Shown piece by piece: positions 25,830 through 34,829 of a stretch of DNA of 64,000 bases. Under the pieces are notes generated by a model. It made no database searches and was not told the origin of the DNA. It worked only from the letters and a program-made list of their open reading frames with translations. The stretch lies in NCBI RefSeq assembly GCF_030269445.1, contig NZ_BSTJ01000001.1, positions 1-64,000 of the forward strand, written 5' to 3'. Source of the DNA: Actinoallomurus iriomotensis (GTDB taxonomy: Bacteria; Actinomycetota; Actinomycetes; Streptosporangiales; Streptosporangiaceae). The translations under genes were made by a program, and so were the position numbers. Position 1 is the first letter of the stretch. Each line of letters starts with the position of its first letter.

Positions 25830-27118
25830 GCCGGAGAGGTGAACGCGCAGGGCAGCCGTTTGTAGCCGTTGATGAAGCCCGACAGCAGACGGTCGGGCTC
25901 ACCGGCGGCGTGGATGTCCGGGAGGCGGGTGAACAGCTCCTCCAGCATGATGGTGATCTCCCGGCGGGCCAGGTTCGCGCCGAGGCAGAAGTGCGGGCCC
26001 GGACCGCCGAACCCGACGTGGGGGTTGGGCGTACGGGTGATGTCGAACGTGTCCGGGTCCGGGAAGACCGCCTCGTCGCGGTTGGCCGCGTTGTAGAAGA
26101 GCAGCACCTTGTCGCCCGCGTGGTACGTGTGCCCGTTCATCTCGTGGTCGCGGGTCACGTTGCGGCGCATGAAGATGACCGGCGTGGCATAGCGGACGAT
26201 CTCCTCCACCGCGCCGCCGATCCGCCCGTGGAAGTCCTCCAGGAGCAGCCTCCGCTGCTCGGGGAAGTCGGTGAACAGCTTCAGCGCGTGGCTCAGGGCC
26301 GTACGCGTCGTCTCGTTGCCGGCCACGACGAGGAGCAGGAAGAACGAGCCGAGCTCCCGCGTGGTCAGCCGCTCGCCGTCGACGTTGGCGTTGACGAGTG
26401 CCGAGGTCAGGTCGTCGGTCGGGTTCTTGATGCGCTCGCGGCCGAGGCGGGCCGCCAAGCGGTGGAGGTCGCGGGCGGCGCGCACGATGCGGAACAGGGC
26501 GCGGGCCATCGTGAACCGGTCGATCCGGTCCGGGTCGACCCCGGTGTACTCGGCGTCGGAGTTGCCGAGGATGACGTTGGTCCGGGCGATGACCCGGGCG
26601 TAGTCACGCTCGGGGATGCCGAGCATGTCGCAGATCACCTCGACCGGCAGGCGAACGGCGACCTTGGCCACGAAGTCTCCGGGCCCGGAGTCGATCAGCT
26701 CGTCGACGATGCGCGCGGCACGCCGGCGTACGTCGTCCTCGGTCTTGGCGAGCATCCTCGGGGTGAAGGCGCGGGAGACGATCCGGCGGATCTTGGCGTG
26801 CCGCGGATCGTCCATGTTGATGAGCGAACCGAAGTAGCGCCCCATGTACGCCGGGAGGTCCGGGATCGTGGTGGCGCTCGGCTCGCTGCTGAAGACGTCC
26901 TGGCGGCGGCTCGCCTCGCTCACGTCGGCGTGCCGTACGAGCGCCCAGTAGCCCTTGCCGGCGGGCACGAGCGGCACGGACATCTCGGGGAAGAACGCCG
27001 GATGCTCCCGCGCGCGCAACGCCGCGAAGGCGGCCATCCGCTCGTCGAGCGGGCGCGCCCAGAAGTCCAGGCCGGACAGGTCGAGATCTTCGAGTCCCGG
27101 GGGCGACTCGGTCGTCAT
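25826..27118 (-). CDS. Cytochrome P450, CYP124/125/142-like
   Basis: 430 residues from ATG 27118. Seen: I-helix AGNET at 266-270, the ExxR pair Glu306/Arg309, and the heme loop GFGGPGPHFCLG with the ligand Cys378. The one-residue-longer FGGxGPHFC loop and the AGNET form are those of the actinobacterial CYP124/125/142 group, which hydroxylate sterol side chains and methyl-branched lipids. A soluble enzyme needing separate ferredoxin/reductase, neither of which is nearby. Inferred: oxidises a lipid or terpenoid. Its stop overlaps that of the remnant on the other strand by 3 bp. Confidence 0.88.
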   Translation of the reverse strand: MTTESPPGLEDLDLSGLDFWARPLDERMAAFAALRAREHPAFFPEMSVPLVPAGKGYWALVRHADVSEASRRQDVFSSEPSATTIPDLPAYMGRYFGSLINMDDPRHAKIRRIVSRAFTPRMLAKTEDDVRRRAARIVDELIDSGPGDFVAKVAVRLPVEVICDMLGIPERDYARVIARTNVILGNSDAEYTGVDPDRIDRFTMARALFRIVRAARDLHRLAARLGRERIKNPTDDLTSALVNANVDGERLTTRELGSFFLLLVVAGNETTRTALSHALKLFTDFPEQRRLLLEDFHGRIGGAVEEIVRYATPVIFMRRNVTRDHEMNGHTYHAGDKVLLFYNAANRDEAVFPDPDTFDITRTPNPHVGFGGPGPHFCLGANLARREITIMLEELFTRLPDIHAAGEPDRLLSGFINGYKRLPCAFTSPA

Positions 27119-27216
27119 GCGACACCACCCAAGTAAGCGACCAATTACAGTGAAGCACATCCGGCCCATGGGGAAAAGGCCGCGGGTCGCCCCCGGCGGG
27201 CAGGTGGATGCGGCGG

Positions 27217-27642
27217 CTACTTGGCGAACAGCTGTGACTCGTCGGCGAACGCCTTGAACTCCAGCGCGTTGCCCGCCGGATCGCGCAGGAACATCGTCCA
27301 CTGCTCCCCCGGCTCGCCGGCGAACCGGACGTACGGCTCGATGACGAACTCCACGCCCGCGTCGCGCAGCCGCCCCGCCAGCGCGTGGAAGTCCTCCGGC
27401 GGCAGGATGAGGCCGAAGTGCGGCACCGGCACGTCATGCCCGTCGACCGGGTTGCTCCCCTCCGCGTCGGCCGTGACCGGCACCCGGTGGGTGACCACCT
27501 GGTGACCGTAGAAGTTCCAGTCCACCCACGCGTCCGACGAGCGCCCCTCGGGCAGGCCGAGCACGCCGCCGTAGAAGGCACGGGCGCGGCCGATGTCGTC
27601 CACCGGTATGGCCAGATGGAACCCAGGACGTACTACGGTCAC
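27217..27642 (-). CDS. VOC-superfamily (glyoxalase/dioxygenase-like) protein
   Basis: 141 residues, GTG start with GAGGAGG upstream. Seen: two beta-alpha-beta-beta-beta modules with [26 protein letters not shown] at the start (read in pieces: His near residue 9), VPHFGLILP, and [14 protein letters not shown]-like end ([14 protein letters not shown]) with the late Glu metal ligand. His, His and Glu could bind one metal. Small VOC proteins include glyoxalases, dioxygenases and resistance proteins; this one cannot be assigned further. It lies between the P450 and the second CxCxxC gene, all leftward. Confidence 0.82.
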   Translation of the reverse strand: MTVVRPGFHLAIPVDDIGRARAFYGGVLGLPEGRSSDAWVDWNFYGHQVVTHRVPVTADAEGSNPVDGHDVPVPHFGLILPPEDFHALAGRLRDAGVEFVIEPYVRFAGEPGEQWTMFLRDPAGNALEFKAFADESQLFAK

Positions 27643-27679
27643 GACTCCTCCTCAACCGTGGGTGTCGCGTCCGAGTCTT

Positions 27680-28768
27680 TCATCCCCCTTTGGCGGCTCG
27701 CGCGGCGGCGGCGAGGTCCGGCAGGGCGCTCTCCGGGACCAGCGACAGGTTGTACAGCGCGATGTCGGCCGCCCCCACTCCCCGCAGCGCTCGGACGTCG
27801 TCCGCCAGGCGGCCTCCGGTGCGGTCGGGGCTCCAGTTCAGCGACGCCAGCAGCGGCCGGTCGCCGGCCAGGGCCGCCAGCCCGCCGTACCGGGCGGCGA
27901 GCGCGTCGCCGGTCAGCGTGCCGCAGCCGAGGCCGACACGGTCGGCCGGCGCGAACGCGTCGGGGCCCGACCCCTGGAGCGCCGCCATGTCCGGGTCGTC
28001 GAAGATCAGCGGACGGACGGCCGCGTCATGCTCGTGCGCGGCGGCCGCCGTCGCCTCCATGACGCGCCGCACGCCGTGGGCGCGCACCGTCCGCAACGTC
28101 GGGGCGCCCTCGCCGGCGAGCGCGAGATCCCGAAGCTCCGCCGGGTCGTGGCCGAGCTCCTCCATCAGCCGTACGCAGGCGCCGCAGAAGCACTGCCCCG
28201 CCATCGCCCGTGCCATCCCGGTCAGGGGCGCCAGCTCCAGCGAGATGACGTACGACGGGTCCCACGCGGCGTACAGGGCGGACTCCAGCTCGACCACGTC
28301 CGGGGAGAACCGGGCGCAAACGTCGGCGACCAGCGCGGAGGCGTACTCGACCACGTCCGGGTGGCTCGGGCACAACGCGTGGATCGTGGGCGTGCCGTCG
28401 AGCGTGCGCGCGGCGAGCTCGGGGTGCGCGGCCACCACCGGGTCGTCGTGCAGCACGACCGTCCAGGCGTGGAAGGCCAGACCGTGCCGCGGCGCCTCCT
28501 CCCGCAGCTCGCGCAGCGCCGTGATCTCCTCCTCACCCGCGACCGTGAGCGGCCGCAGCCGTCCGTACCGATCCTCGGCAGGAGGGAAGTAGGTGATCCC
28601 GGGCGGTGAGTGCCGTACGAGGCCATGACGGGCGAACCAGCGCCGCGCCGGGTGGTAACGGACCGCCACCGCGATCGCGTCGGCGCCGAGCCCGGCGGCC
28701 AGCGCGCACAGCTCGGCCGGCCCGGTGAGCAGGGCGTCCTCGGGATAGCAGAAGACCTGTACGGTCAC
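27680..28768 (-). CDS. Uncharacterised TIM-barrel-like protein with CxCxxC motif (paralog of 13660-14814)
   Basis: 362 residues, GTG start. Function not recognised. Seen: CYPEDALLTG at the start, RYHPARRW, RHGLAFHAWTVVLHDD, DVCARFSPDVVELE, then QCFCGAC with Cys193, Cys195 and Cys198, RPLIFDDPDMAALQG, and LYNLSLVPESAL at the end. The copy at 13660-14814 has the same landmarks in the same order and spacing, so the two are clear paralogs that have diverged moderately. This copy is upstream of a VOC protein and a P450 rather than of the HisD-like and kinase genes, so its partner enzymes differ. Confidence 0.75.
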   Translation of the reverse strand: MTVQVFCYPEDALLTGPAELCALAAGLGADAIAVAVRYHPARRWFARHGLVRHSPPGITYFPPAEDRYGRLRPLTVAGEEEITALRELREEAPRHGLAFHAWTVVLHDDPVVAAHPELAARTLDGTPTIHALCPSHPDVVEYASALVADVCARFSPDVVELESALYAAWDPSYVISLELAPLTGMARAMAGQCFCGACVRLMEELGHDPAELRDLALAGEGAPTLRTVRAHGVRRVMEATAAAAHEHDAAVRPLIFDDPDMAALQGSGPDAFAPADRVGLGCGTLTGDALAARYGGLAALAGDRPLLASLNWSPDRTGGRLADDVRALRGVGAADIALYNLSLVPESALPDLAAAARAAKGG

Positions 28769-28923
28769 GGGCCCTCCTCCGTCGGAAAAGTGACCACGGT
28801 ACTGTGCTTGCCGGTTCCCTCGCTTCGCTCGGTCACGTGCGCCTCCTCGCGTCCGCGGTTGTCCACAGCCGAATCGGCGGACTACCGCCCGACGCCCTCG
28901 GAATTGGACAATGGAAGTGGGGT

Positions 28924-28945
28924 GCCCCCCTGGGCGGGAGGGGGC
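28924..28945. terminator. Possible terminator after the cupin gene
   Basis: A G/C-only imperfect hairpin (arms GCCCCC and GGGGGC with one bulge) downstream of the leftward cupin gene. The interval 28769-29038 otherwise shows no gene. Confidence 0.35.
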
Positions 28946-29038
28946 TCCCTGCGGGAGGGCTCTTCCGTCAGGTGTTCGTCCGGCGTTCCGTGTCCGCCGG
29001 GCATGACTGAGCCGGCTCGGGCGGGGCGGTTCAGGCGT

Positions 29039-29371
29039 TCAGGTCTTGGCGACGGTCAGCAGGATGACGGAGTCCTCCAGGGCCTCCAGGCCGTGCCGTA
29101 CGTCGGGGAGGATCAGCAGGTCTCCGGTCCGTGCGTCCCACGCGTCCCCGTCGGCGGTGAGGCGGACCCGGCCCTGCAGGACGTACAGCGTCGCGTCGCC
29201 CGGGCTCTCGTGCTCCGCCATCGACCGGCCCGCGGTGAAGGCGATGGCGGTCTGCCGCAGCGTCCGCTCGTGTCCGCCGAAGACGGTCTCCGAGCTGCGT
29301 CCCGTGGCGTCGGCGCCCGCCCGGGCCGCGAGTTCGCGCGCCAGAGCCTCCAGTGACATCTTCCTCTGCAT
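29039..29371 (-). CDS. Small cupin-domain protein
   Basis: 110 residues. Seen: a single cupin barrel with SMAEHESPGDATLYVLQGRV and TGDLLILPDVRHGLEAL; the two motifs keep His and Glu-type positions but the usual HxH is HES, so metal binding may be weak or absent. Such small cupins act as sugar or detoxification enzymes or as sensors. It starts 10 bp after the TetR gene's stop on the same strand, so it is probably part of the TetR/acyl-CoA dehydrogenase operon. Confidence 0.8.
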   Translation of the reverse strand: MQRKMSLEALARELAARAGADATGRSSETVFGGHERTLRQTAIAFTAGRSMAEHESPGDATLYVLQGRVRLTADGDAWDARTGDLLILPDVRHGLEALEDSVILLTVAKT

Positions 29372-29381
29372 TACGCCAGTC

Positions 29382-30026
29382 TTACAGTGCCGCCCCCGAC
29401 GGCGGCCAGACCCCCGTGTCCCCGGCGCGGCGCAGGCCGTCGAGGAACAGCGCGACGTAGTGACGGCCGACGTCGCGGGGGCCCAGCGCGCCGTCCGGGT
29501 GCCACCAGGTGCTGATCTGGTGCACCGCGCCGAACAGGAAGTTGACCGCCAGGTCGGCCGACGCGTCCGTACGGAACGTCCCGTCCCGCCGGCCCTCCTC
29601 GACCAGGGCGCGGAACCGCTCGTGGTAGCGCCGCCGCTCCGCGCGTACGGCCCGGCGCTTGTCCTCCGGCAGCAGGTGCATGGAGCGGAAGAAGACGGTC
29701 AGCTCGTCCAGGTGGGCGCAGCTCGTCTCGATCACGTCGAGGACGGCGTCGCGCAGCCGCTCCTCCGGGGTGCCCGGACCGCCGGCGATCCGCTCCAGGC
29801 GTTCGGTCTGCAGCGCGAGCAGGCGGTGGTAGATCTCATACAGCAGATCGTCCTTTGCCGCGAAGTAGTGGTACATCGCGCCCTTGGTGACGCCCGCCGC
29901 CGCGACGATCTCCTGCACGGAGGTGTTCTCGTAGCCGTTCCCGGCGAACAGGCGGGTGGCCGCCTCGAGCAGCCGCTCCGGCAGCGGCCGCGCCCGCCCG
30001 GGAACCTCCGCCGTCCCCTGCGCCAT
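29382..30026 (-). CDS. TetR-family regulator (acyl-CoA dehydrogenase operon)
   Basis: 214 residues. Seen: HTH with YENTSVQEIVAAAGVTKGAMYHYFAAKDDLL at about 32-62 (read in pieces), followed by a helical effector domain. It starts 9 bp after the acyl-CoA dehydrogenase stop and so is co-transcribed with it. A perfect 20-bp palindrome at 31282-31301 in front of that operon has the ACCGAC-N2-GTCGGT form bound by many lipid-related TetR proteins. Inferred: autorepression lifted by an acyl-CoA or fatty-acid ligand. Confidence 0.87.
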   Translation of the reverse strand: MAQGTAEVPGRARPLPERLLEAATRLFAGNGYENTSVQEIVAAAGVTKGAMYHYFAAKDDLLYEIYHRLLALQTERLERIAGGPGTPEERLRDAVLDVIETSCAHLDELTVFFRSMHLLPEDKRRAVRAERRRYHERFRALVEEGRRDGTFRTDASADLAVNFLFGAVHQISTWWHPDGALGPRDVGRHYVALFLDGLRRAGDTGVWPPSGAAL

Positions 30027-30035
30027 CCGGGCCGC

Positions 30036-31253
30036 TCAGCGGTTCCGGTACGGGGCGAGTTCGCGGCGGGCGATGGAGCGCTTGTGCACCTCGTCGGGCC
30101 CGTCCGCCAGGTGCAGCGTGCGCATGCCGGCCCACAGCTCGGCCAGCGGGAAGTCCTGGGACACGCCGCCGCCGCCGTGGGCCTGGATGGCGCGGTCGAT
30201 GACCCAGCTCGCCATCTCCGGCACCGCCGCCTTGATCGCCGAGATCTCCACGCGCGCGCCCTTGTTGCCGACGGTGTCCATCAGCCACGCGGTCTTGAAC
30301 ACCAGCAGCCGGGCCTGCTCGATGCGGATGCGCGACTCGGCGATCCAGTCCTGGACGACGCCGTGGTCGGCGATCGGGGCGCCGAAGGCGACGCGGGAGG
30401 TGACCCGCTCGCACATCAGCTCCAGCGCCCGCTCGGCCATGCCGATGGCGCGCATGCAGTGGTGGATGCGGCCGGGGCCGAGGCGTTCCTGGGCGATGCG
30501 GAAGCCCTCACCCTCGCCGAGCAGGATGTTGTCCGCCGGCACGCGCACGTTCTCGAAGCCGACCTCGGCGTGCCCGCCGTGGGTGCCGTCGTCGTAGCCG
30601 AAGACCGACAGCCCCCGCTCGACCGTGACGCCGGGGGTGTCCTTGGGCACCAGCACCATGCTCTGCCGCCGGTACGCGGGCCCGTCCGGGTCGGTGACGC
30701 CCATCACGATGAAGATCTCGCACTCGGGGCTGAGCGCGCCCGAGGACCACCACTTGCGCCCGTTGAGCACGTACTCGTCGCCGTCGCGTTCGATGCGCAG
30801 CGCGATGTTGGAGGCGTCGGAGGAGGCCACCGCCGGCTCGGTCATGCAGAACGCCGAGCGGATCGCCCCGTCCAGCAGCGGCTCCAGCCACCGCTGCCGC
30901 TGCTCCTGGGTGCCGAACATGGCGAGGATCTCCATGTTGCCGGTGTCGGGCGCGGCGCAGTTGAGGGCGACCGGCGCGATCTTCGGCGACCGTCCCATGA
31001 TCTCGGCGAGCGGCGCGTACTGCAGGTTCGTCAGCCCGGCGCCGTACGGCTCGTGCGGCATGAACAGGTTCCACAGGCCGCGCTTGCGCGCCTCGGCCTT
31101 GAGATCCTCGATGACCGGCGGCGTCGACCACGGGTCGGTCCGCTCGGCCGCCTGGGCGGCGTAGACCGGCTCGGCCGGGTAGACGTGGGCGTCCATGAAC
31201 TCCAGCAGCCGGTCCCGGTAGTCGCCGGTCGTCGCGTCGAACCCGAAGTCCAT
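30036..31253 (-). CDS. Acyl-CoA dehydrogenase (ACAD10/11-like)
   Basis: 405 residues from ATG 31253, which has GGAGAGGA just upstream; a GTG at 31268 is the alternative. An FAD flavoenzyme that puts a trans-2,3 double bond into acyl-CoA. Seen: [17 protein letters not shown], the FAD/substrate loop, [23 protein letters not shown] and [19 protein letters not shown] with the C-terminal ACAD signature region. The [11 protein letters not shown] and [13 protein letters not shown] segments are those of the ACAD10/11-type group. It heads an operon with TetR and cupin genes. Confidence 0.88.
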   Translation of the reverse strand: MDFGFDATTGDYRDRLLEFMDAHVYPAEPVYAAQAAERTDPWSTPPVIEDLKAEARKRGLWNLFMPHEPYGAGLTNLQYAPLAEIMGRSPKIAPVALNCAAPDTGNMEILAMFGTQEQRQRWLEPLLDGAIRSAFCMTEPAVASSDASNIALRIERDGDEYVLNGRKWWSSGALSPECEIFIVMGVTDPDGPAYRRQSMVLVPKDTPGVTVERGLSVFGYDDGTHGGHAEVGFENVRVPADNILLGEGEGFRIAQERLGPGRIHHCMRAIGMAERALELMCERVTSRVAFGAPIADHGVVQDWIAESRIRIEQARLLVFKTAWLMDTVGNKGARVEISAIKAAVPEMASWVIDRAIQAHGGGGVSQDFPLAELWAGMRTLHLADGPDEVHKRSIARRELAPYRNR

Positions 31254-31281
31254 GCCGTTCCTCTCCACCGCGGATGCCGTG

Positions 31282-31301
31282 CATACCGACCAGTCGGTAT
31301 G
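31282..31301. promoter_or_regulatory. TetR operator before the acyl-CoA dehydrogenase operon
   Basis: CATACCGAC-CA-GTCGGTATG is a perfect palindrome with 9-bp arms, 28 bp upstream of the acyl-CoA dehydrogenase start. It matches the general form of operators for lipid-responsive TetR repressors; the TetR gene at 29382-30026 is the obvious partner. Confidence 0.75.
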
Positions 31302-31332
31302 GCGTCACCGTAGGTCCGTACGCCGGAGCACG

Positions 31333-32559
31333 TCAACGGACACCTTCGTCCGGTTCGCGCGACCGCTCCCTCACCGTCCTGGCCGTCGCCCGCCGTTCGG
31401 CCGGGCCGGACAGCCAGGTCAGAATGGCCGCCGCCAGGACGAAGACGGCCGCGATGACCGGAAGCGCCGCGGCTCCGCCGGACTTCAGGCCGACCGCGCC
31501 GATCAGGCCGGACAGCGAGATCGCCAGGTACAGCACCGCCGCGTTGAGGGAGACCGCCAGCGGCCCGGTCCCGGCGGGCGAGAGCGCGATGGTCCGGTGC
31601 TGCTGCGGAGCGGTGACCGACCAGGAGGCGAACCCGGACAGCGCGACCACCGGCACCGCCGCGGTGAACACCCCGCTGATCAGCGGCATGACCAGGAACA
31701 CCACCACCAGCGAGAGGGTGGCGGTGATCACCACCCGGCGCGGCCCGTACCGGTCGGCGAGCCTGCCCGCGACCAGGTTGCCCGCCGTGCCGGTCACGCC
31801 GAAGGCGAACAGCAGGAGCGCCACCCGGTCGCCGTGACCGGCCGGCGCCGGAGCGAACACGGCGCCGATGTAGGTGTAGGGCAGGTAGATGCCGATGAAG
31901 GCCAGCAGTGTGCCGGCCAGCACCCGGACCACCCCGGCATCGGCCAGCGGTGCGAATCTCTGCCGCAGGCCGGCCGCGCCGGCGAGCCGGATGTGCGGCA
32001 GGCGCAGCGCGATGATCGGCGTCACCACGACGGTCAGGGCGGTGACGAACCACACGGTGGCCCGCCAGCCCCAGGCGTCACCGATGGCGGTGCCCAGCGG
32101 GGCGCCCACCACCAGCGAGGAGGTCAGACCCACGGTGACAACGGCGATAGCCTGACCGCGCCGCCGCTCACCGGCGACGGTCGCGGCGGTGGCCCCGGCG
32201 TTGGGCGTGAACATGGCCGCGCCCGCGGCGGCGACGACCCGGGCGGCCAGGACCAGCGGGTAGCCGGGCGCCAGCGCCGTCGCCACGTTGCCGGCCGCGA
32301 ACACCAGCAGTGCCGTGACCAGGCCGGTACGCCGGGACCAGCCGCCGGTCAGCGCGGCGAGCACCGGCGAGAGCACCGCGTACGCGATGGAGAACACGCT
32401 GACCAGCTGGCCCGCCGCCGCGACGCTGACGGACAGCGAACGGCTGATGTCGGGGAGCAGGCCGGCGATGACGAAGGCGTCGGTGCCGACCACGAAGGCG
32501 CCGACGGCCAGCACGCTCACGTGGGGCAGCCAGCGATCGCCGGTCACCGAGTCCGTCAT
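31333..32559 (-). CDS. MFS transporter, AraJ/CmlR-like drug or sugar exporter
   Basis: 408 residues with about twelve predicted membrane helices. Seen: GTDAFVIAGLLPDISRSL at the start, the conserved loop GGWSRRTGLVTALLVF between helices 2 and 3, AARVVAAAGAAMFTPNAGA, and VAGRLADRYGPRRVVI. These place it in the DHA1 group (AraJ, chloramphenicol exporters). It uses the proton gradient to export small molecules. Divergent from a LysR regulator that probably controls it; the 108-bp gap should hold both promoters. Confidence 0.87.
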   Translation of the reverse strand: MTDSVTGDRWLPHVSVLAVGAFVVGTDAFVIAGLLPDISRSLSVSVAAAGQLVSVFSIAYAVLSPVLAALTGGWSRRTGLVTALLVFAAGNVATALAPGYPLVLAARVVAAAGAAMFTPNAGATAATVAGERRRGQAIAVVTVGLTSSLVVGAPLGTAIGDAWGWRATVWFVTALTVVVTPIIALRLPHIRLAGAAGLRQRFAPLADAGVVRVLAGTLLAFIGIYLPYTYIGAVFAPAPAGHGDRVALLLFAFGVTGTAGNLVAGRLADRYGPRRVVITATLSLVVVFLVMPLISGVFTAAVPVVALSGFASWSVTAPQQHRTIALSPAGTGPLAVSLNAAVLYLAISLSGLIGAVGLKSGGAAALPVIAAVFVLAAAILTWLSGPAERRATARTVRERSREPDEGVR

Positions 32560-32667
32560 GGGAACTCCCCGCTGTCAGCTGGTCCTTCCTCCACGGCAGC
32601 GGCCAGTCAACCCGTCGCGGGCGCGGACCTGAAGGACCGATCGGATCACCGTTGATACCTTGCGGAT

Positions 32668-33621
32668 ATGAATGATCTGGAGGTGCGGCAACTCCGATAC
32701 TTCGTGGCCGTCGCCGAGGAGCTGCACTTCGGCCGGGCGGCGGCCCGGCTGGGCATGGCACAGCCGCCGCTGTCCCGGTCGATACGAGAACTGGAGCGCC
32801 GGCTGGGCGTGACGCTGTTCGAGCGGACGACACGTCAGGTCACGCTCACGGCGGCCGGAGAGGTCCTCTTGCGGGACGCCCGGGACGTGCTGGCGGCGAT
32901 CGCTGCGGCCGCCCGCCGCGCGAGGCACGCCGGCCGGCCCGCACCACGGCTGCGGCTCGCGCTCAAGGCCGACCATGACGGCGGGCTGCTGCCGCGGATC
33001 CTCGCCGCGTACCGGCGGGAGGAGGCCGCGCCACCGGTCGAGCTGCTGCTGGGCGGACGGGGAGAACAGGACCAGGCGCTGCGCGACGGCCGGGCGGACG
33101 TCGCGTTGCTCGCCGTTCCCTGCGACGAGCGCGGCCTCGACGTCGAACCGCTCCTGACCGAGCCCCGCCTGGTCGCCCTGTCGGCGGCCGATCCGCTGGC
33201 CGCCCGATCATCGCTGCGGCTGGCCGACCTCGCCGGGCGGACGCGTCCCGACGGGTCCCCGGCGGACCGGGACGACCTCGGACCGCCCGTCGGCAGCGGC
33301 GAGCGGCCACCGAAGACCGACCGTGAGCCCGCGGTCGTGACTCACCGGGCGGCCTCCGACCTGACCCAGATCTTCAAGCTGATCGAGCTCGGTGACACCG
33401 TGGCCTTCCTGCCCGCCTGCGTGACACGCCGCTACCCGCGACCCGGCATCGTCTACCGCCCCGCCGACGACCTCCTGCCGGTCACGCTCGCCGTGGCCTG
33501 GCCGCAGAACTCACACTCACCGGCCGTCGCCGCCTTCGTGCGAGCGGCCACGGCCGTCGCGGCGTCCGACGAGCAGGACACGACGATGCCACCGGAAGCG
33601 GTTACGCGGTCGTCCGGGTGA
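32668..33621 (+). CDS. LysR-family transcriptional regulator
   Basis: 317 residues. Seen: N-terminal winged HTH LEVRQLRYFVAVAEELHFGRAAARLGMAQPPLSRSI (positions 4-39, given here only to mark extent) with LERRLGVTLFER, followed by the substrate-binding domain ending EQDTTMPP. The middle segment around residues 185-215 (DLAGRTRPDGSPADRDDLG) is unusually charged and may be a loop insertion. It is divergent from the MFS exporter, the usual arrangement in which the LysR protein activates its neighbour when an inducer binds. Ends 16 bp from the convergent LacI gene. Confidence 0.87.
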   Translation: MNDLEVRQLRYFVAVAEELHFGRAAARLGMAQPPLSRSIRELERRLGVTLFERTTRQVTLTAAGEVLLRDARDVLAAIAAAARRARHAGRPAPRLRLALKADHDGGLLPRILAAYRREEAAPPVELLLGGRGEQDQALRDGRADVALLAVPCDERGLDVEPLLTEPRLVALSAADPLAARSSLRLADLAGRTRPDGSPADRDDLGPPVGSGERPPKTDREPAVVTHRAASDLTQIFKLIELGDTVAFLPACVTRRYPRPGIVYRPADDLLPVTLAVAWPQNSHSPAVAAFVRAATAVAASDEQDTTMPPEAVTRSSG

Positions 33622-33636
33622 CCGGTCCCGGCCGGG

Positions 33637-34641
33637 TCAGGCGCGGATCGAGCTCTCCCTCACCTTGAGCTCGGCGTTCAGGGTGATGTGGCGTTCGGGG
33701 AACGGCTCACCGCTCACCCGCCTGAGCAGGAGCTCCGTCGCCTGACGGCCGATCTCGTACGTCGGCTGGCTCACCGCCGTGATCTGCGAGCGCAGGCTCA
33801 GCGCCGGCATCATGTCGTCGAAGCCGACCAGGGCGATGTCGTCCGGGAAGCGCACCCCCGCCGTGTCGAGCGCGTCCACGGCGCCGATCGTCATCAGGTT
33901 GTTGGACACGAACAGGCCGTCCGGGCGGTCGGGCAGTGCGAGCAGCCGCTCGGTCGCCTCCCGGCCTCCGTCGATGCGGAACTCACCGCTCACCACGAGC
34001 TCGCGCGCCGACGGCAGGCCCGCCGCCCGCAGGCCCGCGCGGTAGCCGGCCAGGCGGCCAGCGCCGGTGGTGGTGCCGAGACGGCCGGCGATGAAGCCGA
34101 TCCGGCGGCAGCCCTGCTCGACGAGGTGGAGCGTCGCCTCCTTGGCGGCCCGGTGGTTGTCGACCATCACCCAGTCGACGTCGGCGCTCTTGAGCCGCCG
34201 GTCGATGGTGACCACCGGGATGCCGCGCTCGGCCAGCACGTCGATGGAGGTCTCGGTGGCCGAGGCGGGCGACAGCAGCACGCCCGCCATCTGCTCGGCG
34301 GCGGCCACCTCGAGGTAGCGCTGCTCCTTGCGCAGGTCCTCGTCGGCGTTGGCCAGCACCACGGAGTAGCCGGCCGCGCTGGCGACGTCCTCCACGCCCC
34401 GGACCATCGCGGTGAAGAACGGGTTGGTGATGTCGGAGATGATCACGCCGAGCACCGTCGTCGCCCGGGTGCGCAGGCTGCGGGCCTGGCTGTTCGGGCG
34501 GTAACCGAGGTCGCGTACGGCGGCGAGCACGCGCTCCTTGAGATCGGGTGACACCGTCTCGGAGGTGTTGAGCACGCGCGACACCGTGGCGGGCGACACG
34601 CCCGCCGTCCGCGCGACCTCACGGATCGTCACCTGCGCCAT
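33637..34641 (-). CDS. LacI-family regulator of the isomerase/GH172 operon
   Basis: 334 residues from ATG 34641 with GAGGGGGG upstream; the longer frame to 34827 runs through the operators and is not used. Seen: HTH VTIREVARTAGVSPATVSRV, hinge region with LGYRPNSQARSLR, and the sensor domain with ISDITNPFFTAMVRG, VGFDDMMPALSL and AVSQPTYEIGRQA. Divergent from the sugar isomerase. Two adjacent palindromes at 34735-34759 are the likely binding sites. Inferred: repressor induced by a pentose or fuco-configured sugar. Confidence 0.9.
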   Translation of the reverse strand: MAQVTIREVARTAGVSPATVSRVLNTSETVSPDLKERVLAAVRDLGYRPNSQARSLRTRATTVLGVIISDITNPFFTAMVRGVEDVASAAGYSVVLANADEDLRKEQRYLEVAAAEQMAGVLLSPASATETSIDVLAERGIPVVTIDRRLKSADVDWVMVDNHRAAKEATLHLVEQGCRRIGFIAGRLGTTTGAGRLAGYRAGLRAAGLPSARELVVSGEFRIDGGREATERLLALPDRPDGLFVSNNLMTIGAVDALDTAGVRFPDDIALVGFDDMMPALSLRSQITAVSQPTYEIGRQATELLLRRVSGEPFPERHITLNAELKVRESSIRA

Positions 34642-34734
34642 GATGCCGCCCCCCTCTTCGCCATCCGGAACATTGTCCACGGTCACCTGAGTGCCGGGGG
34701 TTGACAGCTCCGGAAGCCACGATCTACGTTCCGA

Positions 34735-34759
34735 GAAATCGATTTCAGAAATCGATTTC
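34735..34759. promoter_or_regulatory. Tandem LacI operators
   Basis: GAAATCGATTTC, a perfect 12-bp palindrome, occurs twice with one base between copies, so their centres are 13 bp apart. The pair lies 94 bp before the LacI start and 71 bp before the isomerase start, in the shared promoter region. Confidence 0.75.
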
Positions 34760-34829
34760 TCGACGACTGTACCCCACCCCCGGCGCCGGGTCGGAGAAGG
34801 CGGCCGGGACGTCCAACCGGAGGTCACGC

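Noticed and set aside
28769-29038. A possible small gene between the second CxCxxC gene and the cupin
   Set aside because: Short open frames there lack ribosome sites and coding-like composition; only a weak hairpin is visible.
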